A stretch of DNA of 64,000 nucleotides. Origin: Lethocerus indicus. Taxonomy: Eukaryota; Arthropoda; Insecta; Hemiptera; Belostomatidae. The stretch lies in assembly GCA_019843655.1 (NCBI GenBank), contig JACDQD010000001.1, forward strand, positions 49,354,794 to 49,418,793, in the 5' to 3' direction. Made by a program: the position numbers and the translations under genes. This document shows positions 13,701 to 24,892 of the stretch, in pieces. Below the pieces are notes generated by a model that was not told where the DNA came from, did not search any database, and was given only the letters and a program-made list of their open reading frames with translations. How positions within the stretch are numbered: the stretch's first letter is position 1; every line of letters begins with the position of its first letter.

Positions 13701-16040
13701 AGGGCTCGTTTAAAACGAAAATAAAAACGCTCGTAGCCGATAACGCATAGACAGAATGAGACGGGCGGTATAGCTTAAGGTATAAAAATGGAGGTTAGAC
13801 GGCTACTCTAAAATACGAGTAATTAGCAAATAAAAGAAAAACCGAACCTAGAACACATTCCTTTCTGTTGGTAGTGTCCCGATAGGAGGCAGTCCTCCAG
13901 TAGGGCCTCGTTGATCAGGTTCCACGGTCTTCGTAGGAACAGGTGCAATTCCCTGATCGAGACTCCCCAGTAGGCCTGTAACCTGTATCGGCTCTGGCTG
14001 GAGATTGTGCATCGGACTTCTGTAAACGGAATACACTTTTCATTACACACACCACAATTAACCGAGCGGGCGAGGGCCGCCCCCTCTTCCAGTTGAATCC
14101 AACCGATTACCGTCTTATAGGTCCCTCCCTCCTCAATTCTCGATCTCCTCCGCCCTATTTTCAAGTCTGATGCAGACTCCGACATCATTTTATAAGTAAA
14201 ATAACTAACTATTAACCGACCTAGTAGTCGACGTAAGCGTTCTTTATCTATTCCTCCGATAGATTCCAGTTATTGTCCCGTTTACGTAAATTCAATATAG
14301 TATTTCTTTGTCCATTGATCACGGTCCTACCGATCCTTATATTGCTTTTCGGTCTTTCGACTTATCTGTATCGGCCTCGGGTCCAAGCGAATAAACGACA
14401 ATCGACCGGATTATCCTTAGACCGTTTCATTGATCGAAATTGTCGTTACAAATCGATACATGTAAGGAGACATGTAAAAAACCTTAAAATAAAACTTTTT
14501 TCTACCGATCTTGACACAACTGAAAATGAAACTGCCGCTTCGAATGGCTAGGGCAAGTAGTAAACGAGCCAAAAAAAAGACAGCATATAAAACTCAACGA
14601 CCGAACACCGACCACTCTTTTATGCTCCCATTAAAACCACGATTGGTAGAATGCATCCACCATAATAGAAAAGGCGACGAAACCCAACTTTTGGAGAATA
14701 ATTGAGCGGCTGTACGATTTGGTGTCGGAACGCTATCTCTTAATTCCAAATTTAATTTCTCAGTATTAGTACAGAAAGGGGAGAGCCGTAACTCGGTATA
14801 GGGCGGACGATATTCGTTTAACTCGTAACGGTCCTTCTCAAAAAATATCTTTCGAATTTTGTCTTAAAATTCCGAAACGAGTTTGAACCATTCAGATTAA
14901 ACTTATTGTTCAGATAGAACCGATTCCGTTATCGGCAGTATTAACATCGAACCGGCTAGGTGTTATTTCGATTCAAATCAGCGATTGGCCGCTTGTACGA
15001 AGGGGATAATGTGAGAGCTAACCGGCAGGAAACATTTACGCCAGAACGTTTCCATAGCCGATCTAGGAGAGAAAGGGGGATAATGAAGAAATAACGGGCA
15101 AATTGGCAGCGGCCTAGTTTTGGTTTCTGGTATCCTGCCCCATTTTAAGCCACCTGTTACATAAGGGACCGACTTTTCCCCGACTCGAACCTAGCCATTT
15201 CGTCCAAGCCCTCGTTAGAAAACCGAAATAACCAGTTATCTCCCTTTCCGATTTCGTTATTTCTTGCCGCAATTAAACTGTCCCGACGAAAATATTCTAC
15301 TCGGACACAACATTACCCCTGTAACGTTACCCCGGTAACATCTGTGAACGAATAACCCTTGGAAACCAATAATTATTAATTAAGACGCGATACTATACAA
15401 GTAAAGTTGTTAAGCTAAACATTTTGCGAGTCCTCTACTCTACGCCCGACTGAAGACAGGCCGGGGGAACAGCGTAATTAAAATAAAACGTTGAAATTTC
15501 AGTATCATCGCTTCTAGGTTCCTTCGGAGCGAATATTATGGAATCGGCCCGGAGATGCACGTTCCAACAAACTGTACTTAAATTCTAAAGGGAACCCGGA
15601 GTGGGTCTTTTAACTTCTGAAAAAACTTAGTAATGCGGGCCCACACACCGATTTTTATATTAAAATTAAAGCGAGCATAAAACTTAAAATTCAATTTAAA
15701 AATAAGCCATTTTTCCAATCGGCTCAGAATAAGATTTGGCTATAGCAAAACAAAACTTTTAGTTATTTCTTAGGTCGCGATATTACATATTTTTATGAAG
15801 TATAATTATATTTATTCTCGTGTTAAAGAATATAGAAACTAACACGTTTTGTAAGAGTGCTCGATACGAAATCGATGCCCTGATGCCACAATTGCCGACG
15901 TAAATGTCAACATAACCCGCGCGCGGTAACGCGGCTTTTCTTAGCGATTTCGGTTTCTTAGGAAAATTAAAATATTAATAATCCGAGAACACACCGAAAG
16001 TACAAGTACTAAGTTAACACCGGGCTTCAAGGACACCATA

Positions 16041-16097
<57 letters not shown>

Positions 16098-16837
16098 CAT
16101 ACGCACATACAAAGGATATTTAAGATATAAGAATAAAAATATAGGGTAATAAAAGACGACTGTAGTATATTATCCAGGTTGTTGAAAAAACGGAATTTAA
16201 GTTCTCAATCGATAAGGGCAATACTACTATATAATATCAATTTTTGTTATAATAGATCCAATCGCCGCTAAATGTTAACAGTTCACCCACCCACCTGCGA
16301 TACAATATTTTATACGAGGGTTATTCGGTGGAGAACTGTATTTACAATATCGTATTCGAGAAGGAAGCGGCCCCAGGTATTAAATGGAGGCCAAGGGCGA
16401 GCCTTACGCTTTTCGCTGTTGCGTAATCGGAGCCAGACTGTTTCTCTAGACCTCTATTGTGTTTCGGCCTCGGCCGTTATAAAATAGCGGAAAAACAAAA
16501 AGGAGACGATTTTAAGACGGCCCGGCAACAATTTACGGTATTTCGTCATGCCACTTTGCGAGACCTCATGTTGCCTCCCTCCGGCGATACACCCAGTCGA
16601 TACAACCTTTAAAGCATTCCAATATAACGGACAATTAGAGACATTTGTTCCCCATTTTGTAAGCCTTGGCTCCTTCTTCCAAATGAAATAGAAAACTTTT
16701 TCTACACCAAGTTATATTTTGTAATCGTACTGAATTGAAATAAATATTATCCCGCGTGTCCGTCTATTGCCTTCAACGACTTACTATCACAAGTTAATAA
16801 AGTTGAACTCACCTCAGAAAAGCTCTATTTTATATAA

Positions 16838-16872
<35 letters not shown>

Positions 16873-19800
16873 TAAAAAGTTTTAATTTTAGCAGAACGAC
16901 AAAACCGAAGATGACAGGAGATAACACTCGATCTTACTATATCACTACATTCGTCGGAACCAGGCAACGAAATAAATAAAACTTTCGTTACCCTAAATAG
17001 ATCTCGGTATAGAATAGATGGGACAGGAAATGTTGGCTCATTATTGTTACTGTCTAAATACTATCGACCGTGGCTAGAAACCGAAGCCGATCGAGCGGAA
17101 AACGGCAGGCAGTGGTAATGTTATTCCAAACCATCGCGTCATAAAACGTCCGACCGGCTTTGGGGACCTCTAACAGCGACCGCGCCGCGTTTGTCTTTAT
17201 CAATGATTTTTCAATATACAGACAGTAACAGTGAGAGTATAGCGGGCGAATGGGGCCGCTAGTTAAATAACGTTCTACTTACCGTCCTCTAGACAGGTTT
17301 CTAGTGCCGCAATACCGCACACTTGGTAGACATGTAACCCAGTCTCACTTTCACTGCCGCCCGAGCCAAATAAATTAAACAAACCTAAATTGCCAACTGA
17401 AAAACTTAAATAACTAACTCTAATTTAACTCCAAAAATTACTAAAGCAAACCTTTAGGAGGGCTGACGGCAGATTAACATCAGTCCGCACTAGTAGAAAA
17501 TATATAGTACCTAATAAAGGCGATATAATCGTTAATACGACAGGAAATAACAAAAATCCAGACATGTTCTTTACGTTATCATTACGAAACCTTTCGATCA
17601 ACCACCGAGGCAATTAAAAATACCATAAAAAAATCTATACTCCACAAGCTAAACGTTAAACCTACGTCGATTTGATATCGCCGTTTTCGTTATTATTTTA
17701 TCGACGTTAAATAACAGGTTATATGTTTTTCAATTATTATATCGTTATTGAACAATTTGACACGGAAGTTTTATCCGAAAATAGACTAACATCTACTAAC
17801 TCAGAATAATGAGTGAAACTTATGCGTTTTAAATAAAACAGCCGATAAACATACATCCGTTAAAGCCGTTAAGCCCGTTTCATTGTGCTCATGAAGGCCA
17901 ATTAGGGAAGAGTTTTATGCGGTGACATTTCGCACACATCGTTATTATCGTGAATATTTGGTGCTCCGAGAACTTTGATGCTGCTCGATCGGTGGTAGTG
18001 AACAACTCAGAAAGTGTCGAGAGCGGTAGACTCCAATACCAATTTGGGCTTAAGCTAGACCGTTTTGGGCGATTGTGTCTTAAATAACACGCTCACAGAT
18101 GAAACAAACTCGGGTGCCAATTATGATCAATACGTTCTATCCGCTTATTCAATAATAAGCACAATGAGACGGGATCAGGATGTGATGCTTTTTTAAACCC
18201 GTTGCTAAGCTACGGGTGGACGTGATCTTATTAATAAATATTTGAGTTCAAAAACGTGTCCGCGAAGGTCGATTAGGGTACGCGCGGTGAAAAAGAAGGG
18301 GCGAAGCCAGGAAATGATAGTGAAACATGAATGTTTCACTATCACATTCCTGAAATAAAGAAGGCGCAAGGGGAATTCGGTCATTATATAATAAGAGACC
18401 GATCAGTTTACGAGCATCTCTGGAAATCGCCAAAAATTACGGTAATAAAAATCGAAGTGGATCGACTCGATAGATAAATGCCCAAATCTTTGTCTTAAAC
18501 AAAATATGACCACATCCTTTAACATTTAAATACATTTGAAGGTAAAAACTAAGTCCGTCTTAGTTTTATCCGATAAAATGTAAATAATAATTATCTACCG
18601 GAAAGTACTAAGTAGAATTAAAAAAATATCTAAACGTGGCGATAATAATGAACTTGGAAAGTACAAACTGTTCGATACACCAACATTTTATCGCGACACA
18701 TTTTTTTAGGATTTAAGCGCATTTTTGTATCCCGTAGAGTAGTGTCGCAACATCCGCCAGCAGTTTGGAGGGTGGTCAATAAATATTCCATTTATCTCGA
18801 CAATCGTTTAAAAACGTGCAGAGAAAGGCCCGCAGCCGAAACATACCTGTTATCTAAATCATGAATATAGAAGAAAATAATATTCCGTATAGACCGAACG
18901 AAATATAAATATTAGTTTTAGGACCCAATTTCTCGAACGGTTTTCGTTAGGCTGCAAATTTGAACATAAAGCGCAAAATTGAACGGGGATCATGTAAAGG
19001 AGATGGATAAACTCTGGTGGTGAAAGTGGGACTCTCTGATGTAACTCGCTACCGGCTCCCTACTTTAGGCGCGTTCGTCCACTGTTTTTTTCCAACTTTT
19101 CTAATCTGACCTGCCTTTTGCGCGATGGTTAGTCGGCACTTTTATTTTGCGTAGATATATGAAAATATACGCGGATATAAAATGCACAACACATGTTGAG
19201 CATTCTATATTAACTACTTTTTACTTTTTTAAGGCACAATAAGAAGATAGTTTAGTTGAACAGATTAGTCCGCATTTCAGACTTGATCGAAGAGCTGATT
19301 TGACAGAAATGTTAAACCGTGTATACACTTTTTTCATCACCAGGACTTACAAAATTTGTTTTCCCCTATCTGTGGTTTGTGACTTCTAGTGAATCATCAG
19401 GAGAATAATAATTCAATTTGTTAATAAGTAAAAATTGTATCGACAAAGTGTGTCGAGCGGTAGGTACGGTAGTAAATTAGAAAAATATATTGGGTTATTC
19501 GAAACTCATATCGTGAGTGGGTTTCTACAGGAAATCGGACGTACTGCGGCATATTGCAGCGAAAATTAGATCCTCAACTATTCAGAGTTCACCTTACGCA
19601 GATTCTAGCCCAAGTTATGAGAAGAGTGGCAATCCTCTTTATCTTTCGCTATTAGAAACTACCGCTAGCGTGCTTTCAAAAGGAAAACAAATCTACAAAA
19701 CCCTCGAACGCCAAAAAAAACAATTGATATTTGCTTTGTTTTTTTCCCAGGAAATCGTGGGAGTCCATTACGACGATCCCGTGACTGTTTGGAAAATCGA

Positions 19801-22800
19801 AGATATAGGAAAATGGTGTCATTGAACTTCATGGTGTCATTGAATTTCCGACCGGTTTAAACACATTAACGAAACGAAAATTTTATCTCGCAATAAATTT
19901 AAATGTTGCAAAATAGGAAACGAGAACTCGGACGGCCTTAGCCTTCTAATTTACCGTTAGATTGTTTCGATTTGAACGAAATGCCACTTTGTAGAAAACA
20001 TGCCGCAGCTAAAAAAAGCGACACAAGAATTTTAAAAAAGTGCTCGATTTATAAAGAATTCCAAGAAATAAAGAACGATTTCCAAAATATCCTTTCTGAA
20101 TTCCTACAAATAATAATATGTTGCGAGGTATTTCGCCACGAAGGGGAATGTAATTTCGCTTTTGTACTTTTTGTTAAATTTTTCCTTATAACATTTGTCC
20201 CGCTCCCTATTTTAGATAGATTATGGTTGCCGTGCCACTTCACTTCATCACTAAAAAAAATCTTGACTTTCATTTAATTTTGAGATTCAACTCCAGTTAA
20301 CCTGTTGTTTCTTGTAATGCCTCGATGATAATCTGGATAATCTAGGGTAAACGATAATCTGGATAATCTAGGAATCGGATATGCATGTTTGTTAACATTG
20401 ATGACGATCTCAGATCGTTATGATATTTCGAAATGCGCTATTCCAGTTTGAAAATATTTGCACTAATTTTGTTCCCGCCTAAAATTGCCTTAGTTATATA
20501 AATGATTTCCAAGGCTATTTTTATAAGAAATAAAAAGAGGAGCGCAGGATGTAAAGCTTGGGGATAGGATTGCCCGATTGAGTCACCCCCATTCCAAGGA
20601 AATATCTTAAAACAGTTTACTACTTTTAAATAAGATCCGTAAACATTAAACACAAATCTCTCTACACATTTTAATCCGCCATTTTATTATAAAGAAGCGG
20701 AACTATGTAAATAAATTAAACCCAATAATGATCGTTATTAATAATTAATAACTGTAAATAAACTTGCCGTAAAGATAAACTTAAATAGTACAATTAGAAA
20801 GTTCAAAGAATGTATACCCGAGTTTCTCCCATATGACCATCAGATAATAGTCGTTGAACGTGTTAATATTTTAATCGTTCGGCCACTGAAACATTGAACG
20901 ATATCAATGTATATACAACCATATATGTAATGAGTCTTCCTATATCAAATATTTTTTTCAGGAGAAGAATTAACGAAATCCTTTATTCCAATGAATATAA
21001 TTGGAGTTTCTTAAGGGGACTCTTTTCATACCATGTTTCCCCTAATTCAATTTCGTTTACCATAGTTGTTTTTTTGTGATACTAGTGGCACTGGTTATGG
21101 TACGCTAGCAGTGTAATATGCTTTCTCTTAAGGTATAACAAGATTGACGTTCATACGTACGAATGTTTATTTGTATCAAAAATGATTTTATTATTATTAT
21201 TGGGTTTTTCAGCCGTTTAATACTTCCGATGTTTTCGACCAGAAATACGCAATATGCATTTGGTCGAAACGGCCCAGCAATTTCCACGTTCCAATTTCGA
21301 TCGTACATAACCATGAAACAAACACCCGTCGAAAACTAACTAATCAAGATCAAGAAAATCAATAATACATAACTATCAGATCCCATATCCGGATGATGTA
21401 GGGCTCATCCATTTGATTAAAAGTTTTTTTAACAAACTACCACGATCACCCGACACACAACTCGTGCACACGCACGCACACATTTTTTTTGCTAATCTCG
21501 AAGTTAAAAATATGTTACCTGTCAAGTCACCCATTCCCCAAAAATCTTCAGTTCTGTGTTATTGGCCCAACTTTTCAAATTTACCACTGCTATTATTTAA
21601 TAACATAATTAAATTCTGTCCTTTACTGTATACCTCCTTTTTCTTACAACAGGAATTTTTTCTCTCTCCAGAACAACCTTCCAAAACTCCAGAACACGTT
21701 TGACCACCTTAATACAACAAAATTTTAGTTTTACACTTATTACACTTAATATTTGCCTGAAACTGACCTTCAAAATCAGGAAATATAAATAAGTATTCTA
21801 TGCTGTCTGTTTAATTATTCTAAGAAAGAAATTGTGAATAATTTTCCTACCTTGATCCTAAATAAAATATTTTTCAACTTGTGTCTCCGAATACAACTTA
21901 ATTCCAAATAGGAAACTCGGGTTTCATAGAAAAATGAACTCAAGGAAAAAAGGAAATTAAAAAGAAAAAATAATGAAAAATCTATGACTAATCGCATCAG
22001 TTCATAAGACATTTAACACTGCATTTATACAGTTACAGAAAAATGTGTTAGTGAAACACAACTCTTTTGGCTTTTCAGTAAATAACAGTCTAAAACATGT
22101 AGTATCATACTTTTTGTAAGAGGTATTCATCTAAAGAAATAACGGTGTTAGAAGCTGATCAATTCACAATTAACCTCAATAATAGTTGCACACCTTGTGT
22201 AACATGTATGAATCACAGTATTGTAAAATGAACTGTCACTGCATTTTTAAATTAGTGCCTCCTGCTAAAATTCAACAGGCTTGTTACAATGTCCAATGTT
22301 TGGATAGTAATCAAAACCAATTTCAAGGTTATTTAAGAACTAAATTCTTTAAATAATTAGAGATTTACAATACAATCCCGAAATAACGTAATTGTAATCG
22401 GATAAAAAAACACTTAAGAGAGCACACTTAAGAGAGATGTCATAAAAAACAACAAACAACGGTAGGTTACTGGAGGTAGGGAAAAAACGGAAATTGTCGA
22501 CACTCACCTTTAAAGGACGATTTGGAGGTTTCGTGCAGTTTAAAGGTAAACGGAATATGCACTTTCATCATCTTCATCTGAGGTATTCTCGGTTGGACGT
22601 TGTGGACGGCCGAACCGAAAACGAACTCCTCGCCGTGGAGCCAAAATATCGTTATGTTCCTGTTGGGGCCAAAGCGGAAACAAAAACATATCGGTTACAT
22701 AACTTACAGACGGTAAGTACGCGGAAACAAAAATTATCGGAAAATAAAAGTGCGGCTTACTTCATCACGAACAAAACCATTCCGCAGAAGAAGACGAGGA

Positions 22801-22858
22801 CGGCCAGGACCGAGAGTATGCTTGAAAGTTCGGCGACAGAAACCAGGATAGCGGTCAT
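4779..22858 (-). CDS. CGRRF1: Cell growth regulator with RING finger domain 1 (membrane RING-type E3 ligase)
   Basis: Seven exons on the minus strand: 22761-22858, 22508-22659, 13857-14019, 6187-6328, 5672-5779, 5030-5211, 4779-4917. All junctions are GT-AG and in phase, giving 327 aa, close to the roughly 330-aa vertebrate protein. A hydrophobic N-terminal segment (about residues 3-35) is a membrane anchor. The middle carries the family block with YPLV and VVHIKD. The C3HC4 RING is at residues 247-281 (C247, C250, C262, H264, C266, C268 or C271, C278, C281). The family acts as a ubiquitin ligase, largely at the ER. I chose ATG 22856-22858 because it aligns with the family start; an in-frame ATG at 22973-22975 would add 39 residues. 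Introns 2 and 3 are about 8.5 and 7.5 kb. Confidence in family is high, in the exact start moderate. Confidence 0.9.
6329..13856 (-). other. CGRRF1 intron 3 (7.5 kb)
   Basis: No nested gene recognised. The part beyond about 6600 is CpG-rich compared with 1.5-6.3 kb. It contains a 13-bp perfect stem (6462-6474 with 6481-6493), three close copies of the TGTACA palindrome around 11500-11540, and a degenerate direct repeat (about 9330-9368 and 9418-9456). Several open frames here lack any family resemblance. Confidence 0.7.
16045..16103. repeat. (TA)n microsatellite
   Basis: Uninterrupted TA dinucleotides passing into a short TACA run, inside CGRRF1 intron 2. Confidence 0.9.
16840..16870. repeat. 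(CA)n microsatellite
   Basis: About 15 CA dinucleotides on the plus strand, inside CGRRF1 intron 2. Confidence 0.9.
18309..18351. repeat. 43-bp near-perfect palindrome
   Basis: Two arms of about 20 bp separated by GA; the inner 13 bp (GATAGTGAAACAT and its complement) pair perfectly. It lies inside CGRRF1 intron 2 and no gene is associated with it. Confidence 0.75.
20327..20372. repeat. Two-copy direct repeat
   Basis: A 20-bp unit, beginning GATAATCTGG, occurs at 20327-20346 and again at 20353-20372. Inside CGRRF1 intron 2. Confidence 0.8.
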
Positions 22859-23041
22859 CGCGACGAGCATGATGTTTTCGTTAAGTCGGGAAATTAAATG
22901 GGTGATCTCGCGTTCAAGACATCTCGAGAGCGACTGTGCCGCAAACCCATCTTTGACTAGTCGAAACCCCACCAACTGTTAACTTGAAACCTCCGATCAG
23001 CTGTTTCCACCTCGCTCACTTTTATTTAACCCGGTCTAGTG
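22859..23041. promoter_or_regulatory. Bidirectional promoter of CGRRF1 and acylphosphatase
   Basis: Only 183 bp separate the two divergent start codons. The segment is CpG-rich against AT-rich flanks, contains a CAGCTG E-box-type site near 22998, and shows no obvious TATA box placed for either gene. The promoter role follows from the head-to-head geometry; transcription starts cannot be read from the sequence. Confidence 0.65.
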
Positions 23042-23836
23042 ATGATTTCCGTTGGTTTCGAAGTTTACGGCAGGGTACAAGGTGAGATATTCCGGCAAAT
23101 TAACTTATATTCCCAGTTCCAATTTCATACCACTTCTCATATTTTTTTGGCGGGGGGGGCGTGTTTCAGGCGTTTTCTTCAGGAAGGTGAGTCTTGTTGA
23201 TCTACCGTGACGGTTAACAGACGATTTTTCCTTTTGTCCTTTCCGAACTGTTCTTTTCAGTACACCCAGAAAGAGGCGATGAAGCTCGGGATGAGAGGCT
23301 GGTGCATGAACACGAGCGCTGGCACCGTTGTCGGCGTTCTCGAAGGAAACCCTGCGGACGTCGCACAAATGTGAGCCCCAATTGTAAAAAACATCCTATA
23401 TTTACTACGCCTTGACTTATTTTTTTGCATTGTCCTAGGGAGGAATAATATTTCCCAAGTTATATAAAATCAAACGGGATAATGTGTCACAACTGGATTG
23501 TTTGCCATCTGTTAAGTGGTGGATATTTTTCTTTCGCTCCTTTATTTGGATGGTTTGTAATTTCATTAACCTCATTTAATAAATTATTAATCCTGTTAAC
23601 CAGTTTAAGAAGTCCTTAATAATAAGTTCTAATATATAATGTAATTGAGTGAATATTTTTTCTAATAATTACATTGTTATTGTTATGTGCTGTAGTAATG
23701 ACGAAAACTATATGGTTTAAGGAAAAAGTGGCTGGAAACTGTTGGTAGCCCTCACAGCAGAATTGACCAAGTGGTGTATAGAGATGAAAAAGAAATAGAA
23801 GACTATACTTCTCCAACTTTTGGGATTTACTTTTAA
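23042..23836 (+). CDS. Acyp: Acylphosphatase
   Basis: Four exons: 23042-23081, 23170-23186, 23261-23370, 23722-23836, all in phase, 93 aa (family usually about 98). Acylphosphatases hydrolyse carboxyl-phosphate bonds of small acyl phosphates in the cytosol. The signature GRVQGVFFR supplies the phosphate-binding loop and the catalytic Arg18, and Asn36 in the NTSAGTV block is the second catalytic residue, with the usual spacing of 18. The C-terminal block KKWLETVGSPHSRID is also typical. Exon 2 is only 17 nt and encodes the end of the loop including the Arg. Its acceptor follows a run of eight or nine G. The last exon's acceptor has a weak pyrimidine tract, but phase and homology support it. 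Poly(A) signal candidate at 24089-24094. Confidence 0.93.
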
Positions 23837-24892
23837 ATGCTTTAAGAAAATTATACTTATTAAAGCCAGAATTAACAATAATTCTATTATTCTCTGATTC
23901 TGATTTTTAATTTTAACTTTCTAAAAGGACTGTGTAATTTAACCTGAAAATAGTTATATAAAATTGAATAGTATTAAGAAAAATTAACTGCATATTTTTC
24001 AATTTAATATTCAACTTCTTTAATATTCATGTCTTAATACAGTGTACAAATATTAGTTTGATAAACATTTATTCGTGAGCTTAACTTAAATAAATTAGTT
24101 ACAGTTTTATTTATTTATTTTCAGCTGCAATATGTCGCTTTATTAAAAAATATTTATATCCTGTTTGCATTTAAGTGTATACTATGAGTAAGAAATAAAT
24201 ATCAAATCCTATTGATAAATATTATTATTTTTTAATGTAAATTGTACTCGTTTCTGTTTCTAAATATAATTTGAATACCACCACATATATACACATATAT
24301 ATCCTACTTGCAATAATAGATATATGGTGGTGAAAAATACTCCTCCAATATCTCCTTCATAAAAAATGTACAAATAAATAACATGATAAATTTAAACATG
24401 AAATATTTCTATACTTAACAGCTTTGATCTAGCACAGGAAAAAATATTTTTCATAATAATTTTGGATATTAAAATCAAAAACATAATTTCTGTGTTTGGA
24501 TTTACACACAAAATAATACACATGTGTGGGAGATGCTGAGAAAAATTGTCCATGCATTATATCTATTAATATTATTCTGAATATTTGTGAGTTATGTGGT
24601 GATATCATGAAACCTTGAGTAAATTTTTACTGTCTACTAGTAGGTAGGCACTGGCATACCTTATTCCTTCCTAGTTCTCTAAATACACTATTTCATTGGG
24701 AAGAATGATACATCCAGGTTAAAAAATAAAATCATACACTGATTATTAGTAACATTCTAGAAAGCTATACTCCATATCTCACTACATAAGAAATGACAAC
24801 AACATATAATACTCCATAAATATAAATATATACGTGGTATTACACTACATTAGCCAACTGAAATAAAATATTATATAAAGAAAAAGGTTTTA
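23837..24892. other. Convergent intergenic region Acyp / METTL15
   Basis: AT-rich 3' flanks of the two convergent genes. AATAAA at 24089-24094 is a candidate signal for Acyp. I see no coding signal. Confidence 0.6.

Larger units (their letters stand above)
14020..22507 (-). other. CGRRF1 intron 2 (8.5 kb)
   Basis: No nested gene recognised. CpG-rich to about 21.4 kb, then AT-rich and CpG-poor. It holds a (TA)n tract at 16045-16103, a (CA)n tract at 16840-16870, a 43-bp near-perfect palindrome at 18309-18351 and a two-copy direct repeat at 20327-20372. Confidence 0.7.

Noticed and set aside
19517..19825. Plus-strand open frame of 102 codons
   Set aside because: Low-complexity chance frame in CGRRF1 intron 2; no recognisable domain.
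23438..23450. Alternative acylphosphatase exon starting GGAGGAATAA
   Set aside because: It has a good acceptor but stops after two codons and lacks the conserved C-terminal block found at 23722-23836.
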